64,000 nt of DNA from NCBI GenBank assembly GCA_015234425.1, contig JADGNE010000033.1, positions 1 through 64,000 of the forward strand, read 5' to 3'. A model generated the notes under the pieces. The model ran no database searches. It was not told the origin of the DNA and saw nothing but the letters and a program-made list of their open reading frames with translations. This document shows, one piece after another, positions 45,412 through 54,552 of this stretch (positions are counted from its first letter, which is position 1; every line of letters starts with the position of its first letter). The translations under genes were made by a program, and so were the position numbers. The stretch comes from Devosia sp. (GTDB lineage: Bacteria > Pseudomonadota > Alphaproteobacteria > Rhizobiales > Devosiaceae).

Positions 45412-47301
45412 TTACCGGAACGACTGCATGAGGGTGTCGAGCAGCTCCTGCACCACCGACGCCACGCGGGCATTGGCGGCATAGGCATTCTGCAGCTCCA
45501 TCAGCCGTGCCACTTCTTCGTTGATATCGACGCCATAGTTCTCTTCCATGCGGGAGCTGATGGCTTCGAGTGTTTGTTTGTTGGTCGCATCGGCGGCGAG
45601 AGCCGTCGAGATGGTGCTGCCCTGATATTCGACCATCTGGTTGACCATGTCGGTCAGCGAGCCGTTCATGCGGAAGCCGCCGCCATTGGCGCCGACGGCC
45701 GTATTGGAGCCAAACCGCAGGCCCTTGAACTGGTCGACCAGATATTCGACACGCTTGCTGTCACCGGCGGCCGTGCCGGCGTCGTATTTCACCAGCAGGT
45801 TATTGTCCTGCACCACAGCCGGGTTGATGGTGATGCGGGCCGCAAAGCCGAGGCGCTGCCCTTCCCCGCCCATGGCGTTGGTGAACGGCTTGCCATCAGC
45901 GTCGAGGAACAGCGGCATGCCGAGCTCGCCGTCTGAGAGCTCTGTGGCCGTCCAGCGCGAGGACGCGCCGATCAGCGTGGCAGTGCCGTTATTGCGCATC
46001 TGAAGCTGGGTGTCGCCCGCCAAGCCGGAGCTGGACATGGTCGGGCCCAGCGCCAGTGCGATGTTGAGTGTGTTGGCCACATGGGCCATGTCGATCGTGC
46101 CAGCGACACCGCCATCGGCACGATTGAAGAAGTCGATGCCGACAACCTGCATGCCATTGCTGTCCGGGCTGGTCAGCGGCAGCTTTGTCGGGTCATCGAC
46201 GCGCACGACTCTTGCCGAGCGCTCGACGCCATCAGTGCCACGATATTTCAGGACGATATCATTGCCGTCCTGGAGCTTGGACAGATCGATGTCATAGCCG
46301 GCCGGCGTCACGCCATCGGCCGTGGGCGTACCCGGCGTCTGCACGGTCGAGAACACCTGGGCGAGTGCCGAAGCGATATCATCGAGCTGCTTCTGCGCGT
46401 CCTGGAGGGTCGTATCGCGCAGTTCAACCAGTGCGCCCAGCGTGCCGGAGCGGATCGCACCATCCTTGATGAGATCGACCCGGGTGCCGTTGGGCGTCTC
46501 GATGATCAGCTTGCCCACATTGCTGCGGCTGTCGTCCGTGTTGAACTGGGAGGTCGGGGTGAGCGAACCGGCCTGTTCGAAGGCCAGCATCGACGGTTTG
46601 ACGTCGAGCAGCGACGTGCCGGCCCGCGTCGAGAGACGCACAGTGCCGTCAGTGTTGTAGTCGACCCGCAGATCCATGATCTCGGAAATGCCCGACACGA
46701 GGCGATCGCGCTGGTCGAGCAGGCTGTTGCGCGTGTTCTGGTCGACACCATAGTCGGCAAGCACCAGATTGACGTCGCGCAGCGAGCCCAGCATGGAATT
46801 GACCTGGTCGACGCTGGTCGCCATGCGCGTTTCCGTCTCGCGGCGCATGGTCTGCACCTCGAGCGACAGCCGGTTGAGCGTGGCCGCCATGTCGGACGCC
46901 TTGGTCACGGCATCGGCACGGGTTGCATAATTGTCCGGGCTGGTCGCCAGCGCATCCATGGCGTTCTGGAGATGGCCGAGCATGGTATCGAGCGAACCCG
47001 GGCTACCGGGCTTGCCCATGGCGGTCTGCATGCGATCAAGGAAGGTGCCGCGTGTGGCCGAGTAAGCCGTCTCCGGCACCTGCTTGGTATAATAGTTCTG
47101 CAGGATGGAGTCGAAGGCGCGATTGACCTGCCCGGCGCGGACATAGGAATTGTCGCCGCGACCAACTTCGATGACGTTGAGCGTCTGCTTATGGTAGCCC
47201 GGCGTACCCGCGTTGGAAATATTGCGGGAGATGACTTCCAGCGCCGACTGGCTAGCCTTGAGGCCCGAGAGCGCATTCCCGATAGCGACGGTCAAACCCA
47301 T
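45412..47301 (-). CDS. flgK: flagellar hook-associated protein FlgK
   Basis: 629-residue junction protein. N-terminal MGLTVAIGNALSGLKASQSALEVISRNISNAGTPGYHKQTLNV and C-terminal EEVARLMELQNAYAANARVASVVQELLDTLMQSFR are the rod/hook-family ends. The ATG at 47301 follows AAAGGAGA. A short hairpin separates it from flgE. Confidence 0.95.
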   Translation of the reverse strand: MGLTVAIGNALSGLKASQSALEVISRNISNAGTPGYHKQTLNVIEVGRGDNSYVRAGQVNRAFDSILQNYYTKQVPETAYSATRGTFLDRMQTAMGKPGSPGSLDTMLGHLQNAMDALATSPDNYATRADAVTKASDMAATLNRLSLEVQTMRRETETRMATSVDQVNSMLGSLRDVNLVLADYGVDQNTRNSLLDQRDRLVSGISEIMDLRVDYNTDGTVRLSTRAGTSLLDVKPSMLAFEQAGSLTPTSQFNTDDSRSNVGKLIIETPNGTRVDLIKDGAIRSGTLGALVELRDTTLQDAQKQLDDIASALAQVFSTVQTPGTPTADGVTPAGYDIDLSKLQDGNDIVLKYRGTDGVERSARVVRVDDPTKLPLTSPDSNGMQVVGIDFFNRADGGVAGTIDMAHVANTLNIALALGPTMSSSGLAGDTQLQMRNNGTATLIGASSRWTATELSDGELGMPLFLDADGKPFTNAMGGEGQRLGFAARITINPAVVQDNNLLVKYDAGTAAGDSKRVEYLVDQFKGLRFGSNTAVGANGGGFRMNGSLTDMVNQMVEYQGSTISTALAADATNKQTLEAISSRMEENYGVDINEEVARLMELQNAYAANARVASVVQELLDTLMQSFR

Positions 47302-47428
47302 GACGGGTCTCCTTTGGAACACAGCGACCGCGAGCCAACAAAGACGCTGCGGCAGAAACGAGGGAAATTTGAAACAGTGAGTCCCGACGCGTGCGCCGGG
47401 ACCGGAAAGAAAAATGGAATGCCGCACC

Positions 47429-47452
47429 AAACCCCGCCCTGGCGGGGCTTTA
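47429..47452 (-). promoter_or_regulatory. hairpin between flgE and flgK
   Basis: On the minus strand GCCCCGCC-AGG-GCGGGGT followed by only TT. Too weak for a full terminator; it may tune flgE:flgK expression. Confidence 0.4.
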
Positions 47453-47513
47453 GCCGGTCAGACAGCCCGAATGACCGATAGGGAGTGATGAGGCATTCCA
47501 AAGTCATGAGACC

Positions 47514-49262
47514 TCAGCGGATCATGTTGAGTGCTTCCTGAAGCATCTCGTCGGCTGCCGTCACGATCTTGGTATTGGCCGAATAGGCCTGCTGGGTGAC
47601 GATCAGCTTGGTGAACTCTTCAGAAATGTCGGTGTTGGAGGCCTCGGTGGAGGAGCCCACAATGCCCTGCCCGGTCTGGTCGATGATTGGCTCACCCGAT
47701 TCCGAGGTGATCGTGTAGGCACCGCCATCACCACGCTTGAGGGCGTTGGCATTGGAGAAGCTGGCCGTGATGATCTGCGCCACTTCACGGTTTTCGCCAT
47801 TGGTGTAGGAGGCGACGACGCGACCGTCGTCAGAGATGCCGACCGAGATGAACTCGCCCGCGCCGTAACCGTCCTGCTTGAGCGTGGTCGTCGTCGCCAT
47901 GCCGCCATTGTCGGCAAACTGGGTCATGCCCTTGAGGCCATGATCGAGCGACAGCTCACCGAAATTGCGACCGTTGACCGAAACATTGCTGATCGTCAGG
48001 CGCTCATTGCCGCTGGCTTCGACGCCTGCTGCACCGGTAACCGATTCAAGAATGCCCTCATTGAAGGAATAATCGGCGACCTTGCTCCAAGCCTTGGTCG
48101 CGCCCGGGCTGGAGTCCGACGCGTAATAGAGGCTCCAAGTCTCGGCTCCCGATGCATTGCTCATCTTGGCCCAGCGCATCTGGATATTGATGGGCTCGCC
48201 AGTCTGCGCATAGACGGTCACGCCACCGCCAGAGATGGATTCCTTGATGAAAGTCTCGGAGTCCGGCCCGGCGATATCGGTCACCGAACCAGCGGCTGCA
48301 ACCTGCGCACCGACAGGAAGGCCGAGAGCCACTGCTGCGTCACCTGTAATTTCTACGTTCGACCGGTAGTTGCCTGGGAAGGTCACGCTGGCAAAGCCGG
48401 TTACGGCATCGATCTTCACGACCGCGCCGCTCGCATCAGGCCCACCGTTGACGCGCAGATCCTGCTGAATAGCCCCCAGAGTTTCCTCGATGGTCCCGCT
48501 GGCATTAACGCGGATTGCGGGGGCTGTGACTGTCGGCCCAGGCGTCGCACTACCATCGTCCAGCACATAGGACCGCGTGATCCCGCCGACCTTTATCTCC
48601 ATCGCGTCGCCATTGGCGAATGCAGCGGGTACGGCGGTGGCGAGATAGGCAGGGCTATTGGGCTGGACCGCAGGGGCGGGCTCGAGCGACGATGAATAGG
48701 ACCACGGCTTGAGCAACTCGCTACCCGGCGTCGTCGCTACATAGGACGCCGTCTTGGGCACCTGTGGAAGGTTAAGCTGATAGTTGATCGTCGAAGTACG
48801 CTTGGCCGGGAGGAAAGAGTTGTCGATCTGGATGGCCTTGGCGACCGACCCGGTAACAACACCATTGCTCATGTCGAGGCCTGTCAGGCGGTAGCCGGCG
48901 CCGTTGACGAGGTAGCCATTGCGATCGACGTCGAAGTCACCGCGGCGGGTGTAGAACGTGCCGGCGCTGCCATCTGCCTTTTCGGTGACGAAGAAGCCAT
49001 TGCCGTTGAGAGCCATGTAGGTCTGGGTATCGGCGTTCTGGATGTCGCCGCGCAGCGTGTTCATCGAACGCGAATAGGCCGACACAGCGCCAGCGACCTG
49101 GGTCTTGACCGGAGCATCCGCAATCATGTCGACGAAGCTGGTATCGATGCGCTTGTAGCCGATGGTCTGCGAGTTAGCGATGTTACCGGAAATGTTCTCC
49201 ATGGCATGGGACTGCGCCTTGAGACCCGACACCGCACTTTGAAGAGCGCCAAAAATACCCAT
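47514..49262 (-). CDS. flgE: flagellar hook protein FlgE
   Basis: 582-residue hook subunit: MGIFGALQSAVSGLKAQSHAMENISGNIANSQTIGYKRIDTSFVDMI at the start, MALNGNGFFVTEKADGSAGTFYTRRGDFDVD next and EASNTDISEEFTKLIVTQQAYSANTKIVTAADEMLQEALNMIR at the end. The middle insertion (about residues 210-330) is longer than in enteric FlgE. First gene of the hook operon, downstream of a sigma-54 element. Confidence 0.96.
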   Translation of the reverse strand: MGIFGALQSAVSGLKAQSHAMENISGNIANSQTIGYKRIDTSFVDMIADAPVKTQVAGAVSAYSRSMNTLRGDIQNADTQTYMALNGNGFFVTEKADGSAGTFYTRRGDFDVDRNGYLVNGAGYRLTGLDMSNGVVTGSVAKAIQIDNSFLPAKRTSTINYQLNLPQVPKTASYVATTPGSELLKPWSYSSSLEPAPAVQPNSPAYLATAVPAAFANGDAMEIKVGGITRSYVLDDGSATPGPTVTAPAIRVNASGTIEETLGAIQQDLRVNGGPDASGAVVKIDAVTGFASVTFPGNYRSNVEITGDAAVALGLPVGAQVAAAGSVTDIAGPDSETFIKESISGGGVTVYAQTGEPINIQMRWAKMSNASGAETWSLYYASDSSPGATKAWSKVADYSFNEGILESVTGAAGVEASGNERLTISNVSVNGRNFGELSLDHGLKGMTQFADNGGMATTTTLKQDGYGAGEFISVGISDDGRVVASYTNGENREVAQIITASFSNANALKRGDGGAYTITSESGEPIIDQTGQGIVGSSTEASNTDISEEFTKLIVTQQAYSANTKIVTAADEMLQEALNMIR

Positions 49263-49316
49263 CTATAACTCCAGTTCCCCAAATCCGAGGCAAACGCCTG
49301 CTTTTGCCAAGGACAA

Positions 49317-49332
49317 TGCAAGCCCAATGCCA
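49317..49332 (-). promoter_or_regulatory. sigma-54 promoter of the flgE-flgK-flgL operon
   Basis: On the minus strand TGGCATTGGGCTTGCA, with GG-N10-GC spacing and a perfect TTGCA -12 half, 55 bases upstream of flgE. The rest of the 321-base gap to the ATPase (49263-49583) holds no other recognised signal. Confidence 0.8.
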
Positions 49333-49583
49333 ACTCGTTAACCATCTGAATTAACTATGTTTTCGCGAGGAACACAGGCGCCACACACCCGGCAACCCGG
49401 CAAGTTTGGGGCGAGAACATGGCAAAAACTGCCGCACACCCTCCTCCCATCCCTGCAATGGGATCGTCGCCGTTACGTGTCAGGTGGGGACATACGCGCC
49501 CAGGGAGCGGCTGCATGACCCCGCGGCGCTTGTGCGGTTCAGCCGATTGTTCTAAACGCAGCTGGAACCACGAAAAGCCTGCC

Positions 49584-50450
49584 ATGCTGTTTGATAATCC
49601 CGACGAGTTCATCAATGCTCCGCGCCGCGCTGTGACCGTTTTCGGCATGGCGGGGGTCGGCAAGACACGCCTGTCCAATCTGCTGCGCAAGAACCGCTGG
49701 TTCCACTACTCGGTGGACTACCGCATCGGCACGCGACACATGGGCGAGTTCATCGTCGACAACTTCAAGGCCGAGGCCATGAAGGTGCCGTTCCTGGCGC
49801 AGCTCCTGCGCTCGGACTCGATCTACATCTCGTCCAACATCACTTTCGACAATCTCGACCCGCTCTCGACCTATCTGGGCACGCCCGGGAACCCGAAGCT
49901 GGGCGGCCTGCCGTTGGCTGAATACCAGCGCCGGCAGGAGCAGCACCGCGTTGCCGAGATTTCGGCACTGCTCGACGTGCCGCACTTTATCGAGCGCGCC
50001 AAACAGCTCTATGGTTATGACGATTTCATCGCCGACACCGGCGGCTCGCTGATCGAGGTTATCGACCATACCGATCCCGAAGATCCCGTAGTGAAGGCCC
50101 TGAGCGGCAACAGCCTGCTGCTCTATATTCGCGGCACCGACAAGGATGCGTCCGAGCTGGTGCGCCGCTTTACGCAGAGCCCCAAGCCCATGTACTACCG
50201 CCCGGAATTTCTCGTCGAGAAATGGGCCGAGTTCAAGCAGATCGAAGGCGTATCGGAAGACGACGACGTCGACCCGGCAAAGTTCGGAGCCTGGGGCTTT
50301 GAGGCCCTGCTCCATGATCGCCTGCCGCGCTACCAGGCCCTCGCCGACAATTTTGGCTACACGATCGAAGCCTCCGACCTTGCAACCGTCCGTGACGGCG
50401 ACGAGTTCACCGATCTGGTGGCATCGGCCATCGAGAAGCGAATGCGTTAG
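49584..50450 (+). CDS. P-loop ATPase of unknown role
   Basis: 288-residue protein with Walker A GMAGVGKT at residues 21-28 and a helical remainder: [53 protein letters not shown]. The DTGGS segment may carry Walker B or a switch Asp. No partner is obvious; I do not recognise a named family with a known function. The ATG at 49584 gives a compact N-terminus (MLFDNPDEF). The next gene is metA, 65 bases on. Confidence 0.65.
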   Translation: MLFDNPDEFINAPRRAVTVFGMAGVGKTRLSNLLRKNRWFHYSVDYRIGTRHMGEFIVDNFKAEAMKVPFLAQLLRSDSIYISSNITFDNLDPLSTYLGTPGNPKLGGLPLAEYQRRQEQHRVAEISALLDVPHFIERAKQLYGYDDFIADTGGSLIEVIDHTDPEDPVVKALSGNSLLLYIRGTDKDASELVRRFTQSPKPMYYRPEFLVEKWAEFKQIEGVSEDDDVDPAKFGAWGFEALLHDRLPRYQALADNFGYTIEASDLATVRDGDEFTDLVASAIEKRMR

Positions 50451-50515
50451 CGCGCCCCCAAGGGGACGCGCCTGTTCGCTATTCGGTTGTTTCGTTGCCC
50501 GCTTGTGAGGCCAAC

Positions 50516-51427
50516 ATGCCTATTCGTATTCCCGACAATCTGCCTGCCCGCAAAACCCTCGAAGAAGAGGGCGTCAACGTCATGGATTCCAGCCGCGCTT
50601 CGCGGCAGGATATCCGTCCGCTCGAAATCGGCCTGCTCAATCTGATGCCCAACAAGGAGCGGACCGAGACGCAGTTCTCGCGCCTGATCGGGGCCACGCC
50701 GCTTCAGGTCAATCTCAGCCTGGTGCGCATCACCGACCACCAGTCCAAGCACACCTCGGAAGAGTATCTCAACACCTTCTACCAGACCTGGGAAGAGGTG
50801 CGGGAGCGCAAGTTCGACGGCTTCATCGTCACTGGCGCGCCAATTGCGCATATCCCCTTTGAGAAGGTGCGCTACTGGCCGGAGATGCTCGAAATCATGG
50901 AGTGGACGCGCACCAATGTGCACCACACCATGTTCATCTGCTGGGGCGCGCAGGCGGCTTTGCACCACTTCCATGGCGTGCGCCGCTATCGCATGGACGA
51001 GAAGGCCTTTGGCGTCTACCGCCACCGCATCGTCAATCCGCGCTCGCCCTTCCTGCGCGGCATGTCGGATGGCCCGATGGTCCCGGTCTCGCGCTATAAC
51101 GACATTGATCGCAACAGTGTCGGCGACGACCTTGAAGTGCTGGTCGATGGCGATATCGGCCTGTGCATGCTCGGCGACCGGGTCGGCAAGGCGGTCTATT
51201 TCCTCAACCACCTCGAATATGACAACCGCTCTCTGGCCGACGAATATGATCGTGACGTCGCGGCCGGACTGAACCCGAAACTGCCGCTCAATCTCTACCC
51301 GGGCGATGATCCGTCCGCCGTTCCGGAGAACCGCTGGCGCAGCCATGGGCATTTGTTGTTCCAGAACTGGATCAACGAAATCTACCAGACAACGCCCTAC
51401 GATCTGAGCGAGATCGGCGCCAAATAG
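50516..51427 (+). CDS. metA: homoserine O-acyltransferase MetA
   Basis: 303-residue enzyme of the first committed step of methionine synthesis, transferring an acyl group from acyl-CoA to homoserine. Catalytic Cys142 lies in [39 protein letters not shown] and [22 protein letters not shown] are conserved. Position 111, which separates acetyl-CoA users (Glu) from succinyl-CoA users (Gly), is Ala here (GAPIA). So the acyl donor is not predictable from this site. The ATG at 50516 aligns the numbering with E. coli MetA. Confidence 0.92.
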   Translation: MPIRIPDNLPARKTLEEEGVNVMDSSRASRQDIRPLEIGLLNLMPNKERTETQFSRLIGATPLQVNLSLVRITDHQSKHTSEEYLNTFYQTWEEVRERKFDGFIVTGAPIAHIPFEKVRYWPEMLEIMEWTRTNVHHTMFICWGAQAALHHFHGVRRYRMDEKAFGVYRHRIVNPRSPFLRGMSDGPMVPVSRYNDIDRNSVGDDLEVLVDGDIGLCMLGDRVGKAVYFLNHLEYDNRSLADEYDRDVAAGLNPKLPLNLYPGDDPSAVPENRWRSHGHLLFQNWINEIYQTTPYDLSEIGAK

Positions 51428-51438
51428 GATGGTCTCGG

Positions 51439-51464
51439 ACTGGCGCGAACAGGCTCGCGCCAGT
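51439..51464. terminator. hairpin between metA and the anti-sigma gene
   Basis: ACTGGCGCGA-ACAGGC-TCGCGCCAGT, a perfect ten-base-pair stem between converging genes, without a long T run on either side. Confidence 0.6.
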
Positions 51465-51469
51465 CTGGT

Positions 51470-52186
51470 TCAGTTCTGCCAGCGTCTGGCGATAGCCTCT
51501 GCCTCCCCGGCGCTATCCAGCGCGGCCCCTGCCCCGGCGCTATCGAGATAGACATCAATCGCCTCTGCCCCGCTTGCGGGTTGAAAGCCGTCGCTGCTTT
51601 CCAGCACGGCGACGGGGACCGACCACCCCGCCTCATTTCCGCAGCTGAGTGCACGCACCTGCTCGGGGCCGGAGGCAATGGTGAAGAGCCGACAATAGCC
51701 CGCATCGACCGGAAAACTGCCTACCACCTGCGCCGCGACATCGGCACCGGCCAGTGAGAGGCGTGCTTCCGCGCCTGCTGGCAGCGCCTGAATGGCATCG
51801 AGCACAGCAACACTGGTGGCCTGCGCCATGAGGCTGGCGGGCGGCGCGACACCTGGGATCGCAGCATGGGCGAAATACCCCAAGGCCCCCGCGACGAGAG
51901 CGACACATGCCGCCATGGCCCATTGAGGCGGGCGCTTTACCTTGGGCGGCGCGAGATCCTGCGTCGTTCCCAACGCCGCCGCGATCAAATGGGGCGGCAC
52001 CACTTCCGTGCGCACCGGCGCCAGCGCCTCGCGCACCAACTCCCGTGACACGAGCAGGCGCTCGGCCCGCGCAGCCAGCGCATCATCGGCCGAAATCAGG
52101 CTTTCGATCCGGCTGGTTTCAGCGTCGTCGAGCTCGCCGTCGACAAAGGCCATCAACATTTCGTCGCTCACCTGCAACTGGGTCAT
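51470..52186 (-). CDS. membrane-anchored anti-sigma factor
   Basis: 238-residue protein. The N-terminus MLMAFVDGELDDAETSRIESLIS is the RsiW/FecR-like anti-sigma helix pattern. A membrane helix follows (AMAACVALVAGALGYFAHAAI, about residues 89-109), then an Ala-rich periplasmic domain with a Cys pair (GYCRLF and LSCGNE). It has no HxxxCxxC zinc site, so it is not a ZAS-type anti-sigma. It overlaps the sigma gene by four bases (ATGA), the usual arrangement for co-synthesised partners. Confidence 0.85.
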   Translation of the reverse strand: MTQLQVSDEMLMAFVDGELDDAETSRIESLISADDALAARAERLLVSRELVREALAPVRTEVVPPHLIAAALGTTQDLAPPKVKRPPQWAMAACVALVAGALGYFAHAAIPGVAPPASLMAQATSVAVLDAIQALPAGAEARLSLAGADVAAQVVGSFPVDAGYCRLFTIASGPEQVRALSCGNEAGWSVPVAVLESSDGFQPASGAEAIDVYLDSAGAGAALDSAGEAEAIARRWQN

Positions 52187-52704
52187 CCTGATTTTCCTGC
52201 ATTCGCGGCCAGTTCTATTGGCCCTTCCAGGGCGGCGCTAATGGCCGCGCGGGCGCGGGCAAGGCGGCTCATGACGGTACCGATTGGTATATCCATGATC
52301 TCGGCAACTTCTCGGTAGCGCAGACCTTCCACACAGACGAGCACGAGGACGCTGCGCTGATCCTCGGGCAAGGCGCCTACCACCGCCTGCACGGCTTGTA
52401 GATCGAGCCGCGCCTCACTGACGACGCGCCCATCCTGCCCCGGCAAGGTCTCGGCCAGGGCATCATCGAGCACGACATTGGGTCGCTTGCGCCGATAGCC
52501 ATCGATGAAAAGATTGCGCATGATGCGGAACATCCAGGCATCGACGCGCGCTCCCTCGGCTGGACCGGATCCGGTCGAGAGTACCCGCTCGCAGGTCTGC
52601 TGCACGAGATCATCGGCGTCATGCGTCGAGCCGGTCAGCGTACGCGCAAAACCGCGCAGGCGCGGCAATAGCGCAACCATTTCCAGCTTGAGGGTGTCAG
52701 CCAT
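52183..52704 (-). CDS. ECF-type RNA polymerase sigma factor
   Basis: 173 residues with sigma region 2 (LLPRLRGFARTLTGSTHDADDLVQQTCERVL and WMFRIMRNLFIDGYRR) and region 4 (LPEDQRSVLVLVCVEGLRYREVAEIMDIPIGTVMSRLARARAAI). No regions 1 or 3, hence ECF. The ATG at 52704 is taken; a GTG lies three codons upstream. A matching promoter (52747-52771) lies just ahead, so it is probably autoregulated. It is divergent from the subtilisin gene. Confidence 0.92.
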   Translation of the reverse strand: MADTLKLEMVALLPRLRGFARTLTGSTHDADDLVQQTCERVLSTGSGPAEGARVDAWMFRIMRNLFIDGYRRKRPNVVLDDALAETLPGQDGRVVSEARLDLQAVQAVVGALPEDQRSVLVLVCVEGLRYREVAEIMDIPIGTVMSRLARARAAISAALEGPIELAANAGKSG

Positions 52705-52746
52705 TTGCGTCACGCGGTCTCACTTCGGCTCCGTCCATGTCATCAT

Positions 52747-52771
52747 GACGAAGGGGAAGCCGGTTTATTCC
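52747..52771 (-). promoter_or_regulatory. ECF promoter of the sigma/anti-sigma operon
   Basis: GGAATAA-N14-CGTC on the minus strand, with the -35-like element at 52771-52765 and the -10-like element at 52750-52747. It resembles the promoters at 52800 and 54162. Confidence 0.7.
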
Positions 52772-52799
52772 TGACACAAACACTTTTTATTGGGCTTTT

Positions 52800-52825
52800 G
52801 GAATAAGCCTGGTCGCTCAAGCGTC
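52800..52825 (+). promoter_or_regulatory. ECF promoter of the subtilisin gene
   Basis: GGAATAA-N15-CGTC, about 25 bases before the ribosome site AAGGAG and the ATG at 52851. It favours 52851 over the in-frame ATG at 52827, which would lie at or before the transcript start. Confidence 0.7.
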
Positions 52826-52850
52826 TATGGCGAGCAGCAAGGAGCGGTCA

Positions 52851-54146
52851 ATGCCGGAGCGGGATCGGAAACGCATGGATATGCGCAGGCGCCAGTTTCT
52901 GGCCCGGCTGGGGGCAGTGGTCGGAGCGGCTTATCTGGCACCGGCCTTTGCCAAGCTTGGCCCAGCGCGCGCTTCGGACTCCTTCTCGTCCAGCGATAGC
53001 GGCTCATACGAAGGCGGAGGAGATAGCTCTTCCTCTTCTGCCAGCAACTATTCGGCTCCGCAGCGGCCACGTCCCCCGGCGCCCAGCCGAGCGCGCGAAA
53101 TCCTGATTTCAACGCGCCACCCTGCCGATCTCGAGCGCTTGCCGGCGCTGGGCTTTGAGGTCAAGGCACGCGAAACCAGCGCCCTGCTTGGCGTAACACT
53201 GGCCCGCATATCGCTGCCCGCACGCACCAGCATGAACGAGGCGATGCGCCAGTTGCGCCAGCATTTGCCGGATACGCAGATCGCCGAGAACACTTACTAT
53301 GAAACCAGCGAACTGCCCTGCGCGGATGGCAGCTGTTCCGCATTCGATCTGATCGGCTGGCAGCCGCGCGACCTCTGCGACGCCGCCCCGGTGATCGGCA
53401 TGATCGACACCCGCATCAATCCGGCCCACGAGGCCCTGGCCGGACAAAACCTGACACTCATCACGCTGGATCAGGGCGAGAGAGATCTCGCCGGACGCGT
53501 CCATGGCACAGCGGTCGCCACTTTGCTGATCGGCAGCGCTCAGAGCCGGACACCGGGGCTGCTGCCCAAGGCGCGGCTGGTCGCTGCCGAGGCCTTTTTC
53601 TCGGACCGGGTTGGGGAGGCTGCGGACAGCTTTTCATTGATCCGCGCCCTCGAGGCGCTGGTCGAAGCCGGGGTCTCGGTGATCAATATGAGCTTTGCCG
53701 GCCCGGATAACCCCATTCTCAGCGAGGCGATCGACGCCGTGGCGGCGCGGGGCATAGGGCTGGTCGCGGCGGCCGGCAATGGCGGTCCGGCCGCGCCCCC
53801 GGCCATGCCTGCGGCGCATCCACATGTCGCCGCCGTGACCGCGGTCGGGCGCAGCCTCTCGGTTTATCGGCAAGCTGCCGCCGGCAGCCATATCCGGCTC
53901 GCGGCGCCCGGTGTGCAGGTCTGGACCGCAGCCTCTGTCACAGGGGGACGGTTCCGCTCCGGCACATCCTATGCCGCGCCATTCGTCACCGCCGCCATGG
54001 CTGTCGCGGCCCTTGAAAATCCCGGCGCCTCGCCGGCCAGCCTGATCGATAGCCTTGCTCAAGCCGCCCTGGATCTGGGCGCACCGGGTCGTGACGATGT
54101 CTTTGGCTGGGGCCTCGTGCAGACGGCTTCGCTGTGCACCGCATAA
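52851..54146 (+). CDS. S8 family subtilisin-like serine protease with Tat-type leader
   Basis: 431-residue predicted exported protease. The leader has RR-QFLARLG (residues 13-21), a hydrophobic stretch with GAAYLAP (25-31) and ARAS (39-42). A Ser/Gly-rich segment follows (about 42-69). The catalytic triad is D186 (GMIDTRIN), H218 (RVHGTAVATLL) and S373 (SGTSYAAPF), with oxyanion N310 (AAAGNGG). The catalytic domain is complete, so activity is plausible. The leader resembles the peptide at 54241. Expression is likely under the neighbouring ECF sigma factor. Confidence 0.88.
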   Translation: MPERDRKRMDMRRRQFLARLGAVVGAAYLAPAFAKLGPARASDSFSSSDSGSYEGGGDSSSSSASNYSAPQRPRPPAPSRAREILISTRHPADLERLPALGFEVKARETSALLGVTLARISLPARTSMNEAMRQLRQHLPDTQIAENTYYETSELPCADGSCSAFDLIGWQPRDLCDAAPVIGMIDTRINPAHEALAGQNLTLITLDQGERDLAGRVHGTAVATLLIGSAQSRTPGLLPKARLVAAEAFFSDRVGEAADSFSLIRALEALVEAGVSVINMSFAGPDNPILSEAIDAVAARGIGLVAAAGNGGPAAPPAMPAAHPHVAAVTAVGRSLSVYRQAAAGSHIRLAAPGVQVWTAASVTGGRFRSGTSYAAPFVTAAMAVAALENPGASPASLIDSLAQAALDLGAPGRDDVFGWGLVQTASLCTA

Positions 54147-54161
54147 TTTTTATTGCGGCAC

Positions 54162-54186
54162 GGAATAAAACCGAAGGACGTTCGTC
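54162..54186 (+). promoter_or_regulatory. ECF promoter of the peptide/kinase operon
   Basis: GGAATAA-N14-CGTC, 55 bases before the peptide ATG at 54241. Third promoter of the set. Confidence 0.7.
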
Positions 54187-54240
54187 TTGCCTGGTGATGG
54201 CCGCTTCAAAAGGAGCGCGCCCAGCACAAGGAGAAGTTCG

Positions 54241-54552
54241 ATGAACGAGAAACCCCTCAAGACCCGCATGAGCCGTCGCGCCCTGCTCGGCCGACTGAGC
54301 GTTGCCGCTGGAGCTGCCTATATGGCGCCTGTCATGATGTCGCTGAGCCAGGCCCGTGCCTCGAGCGGCCCTTCAGCCTCCAGCGGTCCGTCTGCCTCGT
54401 CCTATTCGGGTGGCAGCTCGCGTTCGTCCTACTCGAATAACAGCCGCGCTTCGGCAAGCTCTTATTCCAACAGCGCTTCGTCCTATAGCCGCCCGCGCCG
54501 CAATGGCCAGACGCTTGACGCCTGGTGGCAGCGCATGTTTGCGCGCTCGTGA
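54241..54552 (+). CDS. Ser/Tyr-rich small exported peptide, possible modification substrate
   Basis: 103 residues. A Tat-like leader contains SRRALLG (11-17), GAAYMAP (24-30) and an AxA-type site (ARA, 38-40). The rest (41-83) is mainly Ser, Tyr, Ala, Gly and Asn with four SSYS units (53-56, 62-65, 73-76, 80-83), then a basic RPRR and a Trp-rich tail. No known domain. AAGGAG precedes the ATG at 54241; the stop codon overlaps the kinase gene (TGATG). It could be the precursor acted on by the neighbouring HprK-PqqD protein. Confidence 0.75.
   Translation: MNEKPLKTRMSRRALLGRLSVAAGAAYMAPVMMSLSQARASSGPSASSGPSASSYSGGSSRSSYSNNSRASASSYSNSASSYSRPRRNGQTLDAWWQRMFARS

Noticed and set aside
50451-50515. 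SAM-type riboswitch upstream of metA
   Set aside because: The gap is only 65 bases, with a GCGCGCCCC/GGGGACGCGC hairpin and no SAM-II conserved core.
52827-52850. Longer start for the subtilisin gene (ATG at 52827)
   Set aside because: It would lie two bases after the -10 element; 52851 has AAGGAG at ideal spacing.
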